The position numbers and the translations under genes were made by a program. Source: an uncultured Flavobacteriales bacterium (lineage in GTDB: Bacteria; Bacteroidota; Bacteroidia; Flavobacteriales; Crocinitomicaceae). From it: a stretch of 7,260 nucleotides of DNA. Positions 1-3,841 of this stretch are shown here, piece after piece (position 1 is the stretch's first letter; each line of letters opens with the position of its first letter). The stretch spans positions 1-7,260 of the forward strand of contig CAMLIF010000152.1 in assembly GCA_946479985.1 (NCBI GenBank). Reading direction: 5' to 3'. A model generated the notes under the pieces. It saw only the letters and a program-made list of their open reading frames with translations, was not told where the DNA came from and searched no databases.

Positions 1-372
1 TTCGATTTCAATGATTTCTTAGCTCAAATTCAGCAGATCAAAGGCATGGGTAACATGAAAGATCTGATGGGAATGATCCCGGGAATGGGAAAAGCTGTGA
101 AAGATGTAGATATCCAGGATGATGCATTCAAACACATTGAAGCAATTATTTATTCCATGACTCCGAAAGAGCGTGCAAATCCGGGATTGATCAACGTAAC
201 ACGTAAAAATCGTATTGCCGCAGGAGCAGGAAGAAATATCCAGGAGGTGAACAAATTGATGAAACAGTTTGAAGATACCAAGAAGATGATGAAAATGATG
301 AGCAATCCGAAAAACATGATGGGCATGATGAAACAAATGCGCGGAATGAAAGGCGGAATGCCGGGAATGTGA
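1..372 (+). CDS. ffh: Signal recognition particle protein Ffh (SRP54), C-terminal M domain, 5' partial
   Basis: Ffh is the GTPase protein of the signal recognition particle; with 4.5S/SRP RNA it binds signal sequences on nascent chains and delivers ribosomes to FtsY at the membrane. The frame is open from base 1 to a TGA at 370-372, giving 123 residues of a protein that is usually about 440-450 residues, so the N and GTPase (NG) domains lie outside the window. Visible family features are the loop with MGNMKDLMGMIPGMGK (about residues 16-31), the block ending SMTPKERANPGLIN (52-65), the RNA-binding RKNRIAAGAG (68-77) and the helix QEVNKLMKQFEDTKKMMKMM (81-100). Nineteen of the 123 residues are Met, and the tail from 96 on is Met/Gly-rich, as expected of the flexible signal-binding groove. 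The first ATG inside the window (46) is not the gene's start. The assignment is secure. Confidence 0.97.
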   Translation, partial: FDFNDFLAQIQQIKGMGNMKDLMGMIPGMGKAVKDVDIQDDAFKHIEAIIYSMTPKERANPGLINVTRKNRIAAGAGRNIQEVNKLMKQFEDTKKMMKMMSNPKNMMGMMKQMRGMKGGMPGM

Positions 373-380
373 CTTTAAAT

Positions 381-478
381 TTCAAATTACCAATTACTAA
401 TTAAAAGAATGACTATTCCGGGTTTCCCCCTTCGGAAGGGACTAAGGGGGAGGATTCATATAGTTCAAATTAGCAATT
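381..478 (+). repeat. 15-bp imperfect direct repeat flanking a hairpin element
   Basis: TTCAAATTACCAATT at 381-395 and TTCAAATTAGCAATT at 464-478 match at 14 of 15 positions. They lie on either side of the G/C-rich hairpin at 421-453. They could be part of a larger repeat unit, a remnant of target duplication, or chance in AT-rich spacer DNA. The last cannot be excluded by eye. Confidence 0.45.
421..453 (-). repeat. G/C-rich interspersed hairpin element, copy 1
   Basis: Read on the minus strand (453 to 421) this starts CCTCCCCCTTAGTCCC. It matches the copy at 6410-6443 at about 30 of 33 positions with one single-base gap. On the plus strand TCCCCCTT (425-432) pairs with AAGGGGGA (444-451) to give an 8-bp stem. 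An alternative short stem CCCTT/AAGGG (428-432 with 436-440) lies inside it. It stands out from the AT-rich spacer after ffh. No U-run follows the stem on the plus strand, so it is not a standard intrinsic terminator, though it could still stop or stabilise the ffh transcript. I infer a short interspersed palindromic repeat; its mobility and function are unknown. Confidence 0.7.
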
Positions 479-484
479 TCCTGT

Positions 485-1045
485 ATGGTTGACTTCCACC
501 TTTCTTCTAACGATATCTACTCAACCGCTTTTCGTGAGCTTGGAATAAATACCTTTTCCGAAGCATGCGAATATGTTCAGAAACTTCCGTACGGCAGAAA
601 TGCCAATCGGACCGATTTTACGCTCGTGTTAACCGAACAGAAAGGAACCTGTTCTTCGAAACATGCGTTGCTGGCCTATCTGGCTGATGAGAATAAAGTT
701 CAGGAAGTAGAACTGATCGTGGGGATCTTTTTAATGAGCCCGGAAACAAACCCGGTTTTGACCGATTTCTTTGCGAATAAACCTTACACTGCAATTCCCG
801 AAGCACATTGTTATTTACGCTACAACGGTGAACGGTTCGATTATACGGCGGTTGGTTTCGACAAAGAGAAAATAGGAGCTAAGATTATTCGTGAACAGCG
901 CGCTGAGCCCAACCAGGTTTCGGAATGGAAACCCGCAATTCACAAACATTATATGGAAAGCTGGCTCAAGCGAAATCCGCAAATAGAATTGACCGTTGAC
1001 GAACTTTGGGCGGAACGGGAGCAATGTATTGCGCTGCTTTCCTGA
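485..1045 (+). CDS. Cytosolic protein with transglutaminase-like Cys/His/Asp arrangement
   Basis: A 186-residue protein with no signal peptide or membrane segment. I do not recognise a named family. The layout suggests a transglutaminase-like (papain-fold) core: Cys56 in KGTCSSKHALL at the start of a predicted helix, His108 in EAHCYLRYNG at the start of a strand, and Asp119 in RFDYTA one strand later. This is the order and rough spacing of the Cys-His-Asp triad. The residues around them (GTCSSKH; FDYT rather than DPTW) differ from the classical family, so catalysis is an inference. The C-terminus (about 150-186) is charged and probably helical. The ATG at 485 is the only sensible start: the same frame has a TAG at 461-463 and no other ATG between. 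No Shine-Dalgarno is visible. It follows ffh by 112 bases with a hairpin element between, so co-transcription with ffh is uncertain. Its stop lies one base from the stop of the convergent secreted transglutaminase-like gene. Confidence 0.8.
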   Translation: MVDFHLSSNDIYSTAFRELGINTFSEACEYVQKLPYGRNANRTDFTLVLTEQKGTCSSKHALLAYLADENKVQEVELIVGIFLMSPETNPVLTDFFANKPYTAIPEAHCYLRYNGERFDYTAVGFDKEKIGAKIIREQRAEPNQVSEWKPAIHKHYMESWLKRNPQIELTVDELWAEREQCIALLS

Positions 1046-1046
1046 A

Positions 1047-2093
1047 CTATTTTTTCTTCGTAAGCGATTTCAAATACTTTTCGCGAAGTTCCTGGTGTTC
1101 ATTCAGGAATATTTCATAACCGGTTTTGTCATAATGATCACAGGCTGTTTTCATGTAATTAAACAATTCGGCGCAATAAATAGAATCCTGCTGATATCCT
1201 TCAAGGCTGAAAGGGTTTTGTGGTGTGCGTTTCAATAAAGGTTCGTTCAAAACCCGGTTATATTCACTGACACCGAAGACAATTCCTGAATAGCGGCCCG
1301 ATAACGAATCAAATGTTCGGTTGAACGCTGCAAACCGATTGTTAATCTGTGCATCCAGATACGTTTGGTAATTCAGACTATCAGCATAGATTTTTTTATC
1401 TTTTCTCCTTTTCTTCAATGCTGCTTTGTATTCAGGGATTTTGTAGAACAAATAGAACGCAGGATTTGCCGGAGCATGTGTTTGTGCCATGAACACAGGA
1501 TCAGGATTATAATAGGTTCTATTTACTGATTTAACGATGAGTGTTTCTTTTAATTTCCCGCGTTTATCATATACCGGAACTTTGCGTTTAAGTTGCACAT
1601 GCGCCCATGTTGGATCCATCAGCTGCCAGCTGCCATTGATTTTTACAACGTTCCAGGAATGCGTTATTTTGCAATTGTAAAAATGAAAAAACATCTTCAT
1701 TCGATACCAGATGGAAACGGGTGTTTTTCCTGTTACCTTGTAGCACGGAATATTGCTTCGATCACAGAAAAAATCAAATAGCTCGGCAAAATCGCGACAA
1801 ACTCCGCTGCTTTTGCTAACCGTTGTATAAGGTGAATAATCAGATGCTTTCAGTTTTTTGAACCGAACATGATCATACCGGCAATGAGTTCCGATAAAGC
1901 CGTAAAACATCCACACTTTTTCTTCGTCATTCTCCCCAAGACTATCCAGGTAGGAATGAACTTTGGCAGCATCCTTTTTAACGGGAACGGGTATGGTTGA
2001 AACAATACTATCCAGTTCAAACTGGCGCTTACTTCCCAGCTGCGACCAGCAGTTCAGGAAGGGAAGTAAAATAAAGAGTGTGACAAGTTTCAA
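1047..2093 (-). CDS. Secreted transglutaminase-like domain protein (TTG start)
   Basis: A 348-residue protein with an N-terminal signal peptide (residues 1-17, predicted cleavage CWS|Q18). The transglutaminase-like core spans about residues 55-165. It has catalytic Cys99 in SSGVCRDFAELFDFFC, His145 in ITHSWNVVKING and Asp160 in WQLMDPTWA, the full classical triad with the usual H-W and D-P-T-W context. In bacteria such domains are usually cysteine peptidases or peptidoglycan/protein-processing enzymes rather than true cross-linkers; the substrate here is unknown. The C-terminal half (about 190-348) is basic, rich in Tyr and Lys, and unassigned. The start is TTG at 2093-2091: an in-frame TAA lies at 2105-2103, the next Met is residue 62, and only the TTG restores a normal Lys-led signal peptide. 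The mature protein has seven Cys (71, 99, 110, 117, 141, 307, 318). It is the last gene of a minus-strand operon, 42 bases after the unknown secreted gene, and ends one base from the convergent neighbour. Confidence 0.9.
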   Translation of the reverse strand: MKLVTLFILLPFLNCWSQLGSKRQFELDSIVSTIPVPVKKDAAKVHSYLDSLGENDEEKVWMFYGFIGTHCRYDHVRFKKLKASDYSPYTTVSKSSGVCRDFAELFDFFCDRSNIPCYKVTGKTPVSIWYRMKMFFHFYNCKITHSWNVVKINGSWQLMDPTWAHVQLKRKVPVYDKRGKLKETLIVKSVNRTYYNPDPVFMAQTHAPANPAFYLFYKIPEYKAALKKRRKDKKIYADSLNYQTYLDAQINNRFAAFNRTFDSLSGRYSGIVFGVSEYNRVLNEPLLKRTPQNPFSLEGYQQDSIYCAELFNYMKTACDHYDKTGYEIFLNEHQELREKYLKSLTKKK

Positions 2094-2135
2094 TGGAGAT
2101 TTTTAAGTTGGTTTCTTAATAAGTCATTTATTCGA

Positions 2136-2873
2136 TCAATCACGCATGTATTCAGAGATGATTCCTTTGTAAATGAGTTTATTGTAACGATTATACATTT
2201 CAAAAACGCTTCCGTAAAACTGATATTCAACGGTAAATTCCTTTGGGGCGTCCTGATAAAAAACATAAACGGCTTCACAGCTATGTGCTCTGCCAATCAG
2301 ATAATAGTCACTGGCCGAAATCATCGAATAGTCACTTACTAAACACCCTTCTATCGACAGGGTTTTATACTCCAATTTAAATTTCCCTACATATTCGTCC
2401 TTTTCGTTCTTTACATGAAATGCCCACGTCGAATCAAGATGGAAGGTGGGGTAATATTTGTTGATAAGCGCCTGAAAGTTTTCAGCAAGATCAGTTGGAT
2501 TATACCTGAGATAATTGTAAAATTGAATCTGATTCACAAATACCTGGGTGTTCAGTACCAATCCATCGTAACCCAAACCCGAGATAGTGTCTTTTAGCTC
2601 GAAGACAATTGATTTTGAAAAATCTTTGAAGATTGAATTCGCCATGTTGCGTCCAACTCCATGTAATGTGCTCCCATTCATACTTATACTATAATCCTTT
2701 AAGGTTAAGACTGTAGATTTTGTATCAATAATTGCTTCTTTTTGAATGAGGTAATCTTTGAATAATGCTACAATGGAATCAGATTCGGTGGAGTTATTCT
2801 CGATCACAACATGCTGGCTCATCCCTGAAACTGGGAATAAGGAAGATGTTAACACGATAATTAGGTGTTTCAT
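2136..2873 (-). CDS. Secreted protein of unknown function
   Basis: A 245-residue protein that I do not recognise. Residues 1-19 form a signal peptide (MKHLIIVLTSSLF core, predicted cleavage GMS|Q20), so it should be periplasmic or exported. There are no further membrane segments. The rest looks like a mixed alpha/beta or mostly beta globular protein: an amphipathic helix at about 31-47, then repeated short strands, a Tyr/Phe-rich stretch at 118-145 (with YNYLRYNP) and a C-terminal strand-rich region (about 160-240). It has only two Cys, 177 and 199, which could form one disulfide. No catalytic motif stands out. It starts 23 bases after the rhodanese-thioredoxin gene and ends 42 bases before the transglutaminase-like gene, all on the same strand, so the three are probably one transcript. 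The start ATG (2873-2871) is well supported by the signal peptide. Parts are more AT-rich than the neighbours (2701-2760 is 17/60 G+C). Confidence 0.8.
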   Translation of the reverse strand: MKHLIIVLTSSLFPVSGMSQHVVIENNSTESDSIVALFKDYLIQKEAIIDTKSTVLTLKDYSISMNGSTLHGVGRNMANSIFKDFSKSIVFELKDTISGLGYDGLVLNTQVFVNQIQFYNYLRYNPTDLAENFQALINKYYPTFHLDSTWAFHVKNEKDEYVGKFKLEYKTLSIEGCLVSDYSMISASDYYLIGRAHSCEAVYVFYQDAPKEFTVEYQFYGSVFEMYNRYNKLIYKGIISEYMRD

Positions 2874-2896
2874 AGGGTCAGGGATTGATCAGGTGA

Positions 2897-3565
2897 TTAC
2901 TCCAGCAATTTCTTCAATTCCTCTTTCGTAGCAACACCTTCTTTACGTGCAATCTCTTCCCCGTTTTGAAAAACAATGAAAGTAGGAAATGCAGCTACAT
3001 GGTATTGCTCGCAAATTTGCTTTTGTTCACCGCCGTCAACGTTAATTACAACATACTTTTCTGCTTTCAATTCATCAACAATCGGCTGCATTTTTCTGCA
3101 TGGAGGACAGTAGCTCGCCCCAACATCAACTAAAATTTTTTCGGTTGGATCGTATTTCGCCAGTTCTTTGTCGAGGTATAGTTCCTGCGCCACCATTTCT
3201 ACTATAAGATCTAACTTCGCTTTATTCCATGCCGCAATTCCGCCTTTCAGATTGGTTACGCTTGTAAAACCGTTTTTCAGCATCCATTCCTGCGCTGCTG
3301 CCGAGCGACCGCCGCTCAGACAATAAATGTAAACCGGTTTCGATTTGTCAAGCGCTTGTATCCTGGTTTGAAATTCATCCTGGTTGTTCCAGTCGGCCTG
3401 CATAGTGTTTTCAATATAACCGCTTAAATATTCCTGGTAGGTTCTTACGTCAAGAAGCTGCACGCCTGGCTGCGAAACAGCCTCATTGAATTTTTCAGGC
3501 GACAATTCTTTTTGTCCGAATGCAACAGATGATAAGGTGAGGATAAAGATCAGGAACAATTTCAT
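2897..3565 (-). CDS. Secreted rhodanese-thioredoxin fusion protein
   Basis: A 222-residue protein with a signal peptide (1-17, predicted cleavage AFG|Q18), so it should act in the periplasm. Residues about 20-118 are a single rhodanese domain: LLDVRTYQEYLSGYI (37-51), the active loop CLSGGRS with Cys82, and the closing NLKGGIAAW (105-113). Rhodaneses move sulfane sulfur via a Cys persulfide. Residues about 120-222 are a thioredoxin fold with CPPC (153-156) in GASYCPPCRKMQP, and the cis-Pro loop AAFPTF (191-196, Pro194). The residue before the first Cys is Tyr instead of the usual Trp. Such a fusion suggests thiol or sulfur exchange between the two sites, or reduction of envelope partners; the partner is not shown by sequence. 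It is the first gene of a three-gene operon with two more secreted products. A promoter-like TATTTTTG lies 14 bases before its ATG, implying a very short leader. The start and domain calls are secure. Confidence 0.93.
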   Translation of the reverse strand: MKLFLIFILTLSSVAFGQKELSPEKFNEAVSQPGVQLLDVRTYQEYLSGYIENTMQADWNNQDEFQTRIQALDKSKPVYIYCLSGGRSAAAQEWMLKNGFTSVTNLKGGIAAWNKAKLDLIVEMVAQELYLDKELAKYDPTEKILVDVGASYCPPCRKMQPIVDELKAEKYVVINVDGGEQKQICEQYHVAAFPTFIVFQNGEEIARKEGVATKEELKKLLE

Positions 3566-3579
3566 AAAGCAATTTTTAT

Positions 3580-3612
3580 CAAAAATACACTTTCACAGTA
3601 AATGAAGTGAAA
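3580..3612 (-). promoter_or_regulatory. Candidate Bacteroidota-type promoter for the minus-strand operon
   Basis: On the minus strand TATTTTTG (3587-3580) matches the Bacteroidota -7 consensus TAnnTTTG exactly. Upstream, TTTC (3612-3609) with a 21-base spacer is a three-of-four match to the TTTG-like -33 element. The box ends 14 bases before the ATG at 3565, so the leader would be under about ten bases, compatible with the absence of a Shine-Dalgarno sequence. The -33 element is weak. Confidence 0.45.
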
Positions 3613-3613
3613 G
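3590..3613. promoter_or_regulatory. Inverted repeat, possible operator over the operon promoter
   Basis: CTTTCAC (3590-3596) and GTGAAAG (3607-3613) are perfect 7-base inverted arms separated by 10 bases. The dyad covers the space between the -33 and -7 elements of the minus-strand promoter candidate, a place where a dimeric repressor would block transcription. The arm spacing of about 17 bases centre to centre, roughly 1.6 helical turns, is plausible for a dimer. No regulator gene lies in the window to pair it with. Confidence 0.35.
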
Positions 3614-3651
3614 ATGTAAATCAATTCTTACTGATCGCTTACAAATACAGC

Positions 3652-3786
3652 ATGTCCAGAGGCACATACTGGTGTGTCTGCGAGTACATAAGGGTACGCG
3701 CGCGGGTATACGAACCTAAATCAGATGATCAATTTGCACAGCGACGCGCAAATAAGATGTTTCCGGATAAACAACACATGGGATGA
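3652..3786 (+). other. Doubtful 44-codon open frame in the divergent intergenic region
   Basis: An ATG at 3652 opens 44 codons ending in TGA at 3784-3786. The product would begin MSRGTYWCVCEYIRVRARVY and be basic, with two Cys and many Arg. I recognise no family. The stretch is more GC-rich (64 of 135) than the AT-rich DNA just left of it, and includes an alternating GCGCGCGG run near 3698-3706. It sits between the operon promoter and the peptidase gene, 55 bases before the peptidase ATG. It may be a small gene, a decayed insertion or a chance open frame; chance is the most likely. Confidence 0.15.
3732..3753. promoter_or_regulatory. Second spaced inverted repeat in the divergent region
   Basis: ATTTGC (3732-3737) and GCAAAT (3748-3753) are perfect 6-base inverted arms with a 10-base spacer, the same spacer as the repeat at 3590-3613 although the arm sequences differ. 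It lies 88 bases before the peptidase start, so it could serve as a regulator site for that gene. The evidence is only the symmetry. Confidence 0.25.
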
Positions 3787-3841
3787 GATTTCTAATTGCA
3801 TTTGGACATTCACAATTCGTAATTATCAGTAAATTCATCAC

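Noticed and set aside
1021..1055. GCAAT/ATTGC hairpin (1021-1032) followed by a T-run (1050-1055) as an intrinsic terminator for the plus gene
   Set aside because: The stem is only 4-5 bp, lies inside the coding sequence, and the T-run is 17 bases away and encodes the Lys tail of the convergent gene.
2080..2093. Lipoprotein signal at Cys15 of the secreted transglutaminase-like protein
   Set aside because: The residues before Cys are F-L-N, and Asn at -1 does not fit a lipobox; cleavage before Gln18 fits better.
3657..3680. CAGA-GG-CACA-N6-TGTG-TCTG interrupted palindrome
   Set aside because: The arms are broken by a two-base bulge and short; there is no positional argument to call it a site.
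3729..3804. TCAATTTG (3729-3736) and TGCATTTG (3797-3804) as -7 boxes for the S9 peptidase gene
   Set aside because: Each misses the A of TAnnTTTG and neither has a TTG/TTTG at the proper distance upstream, so I could not choose a promoter for this gene.
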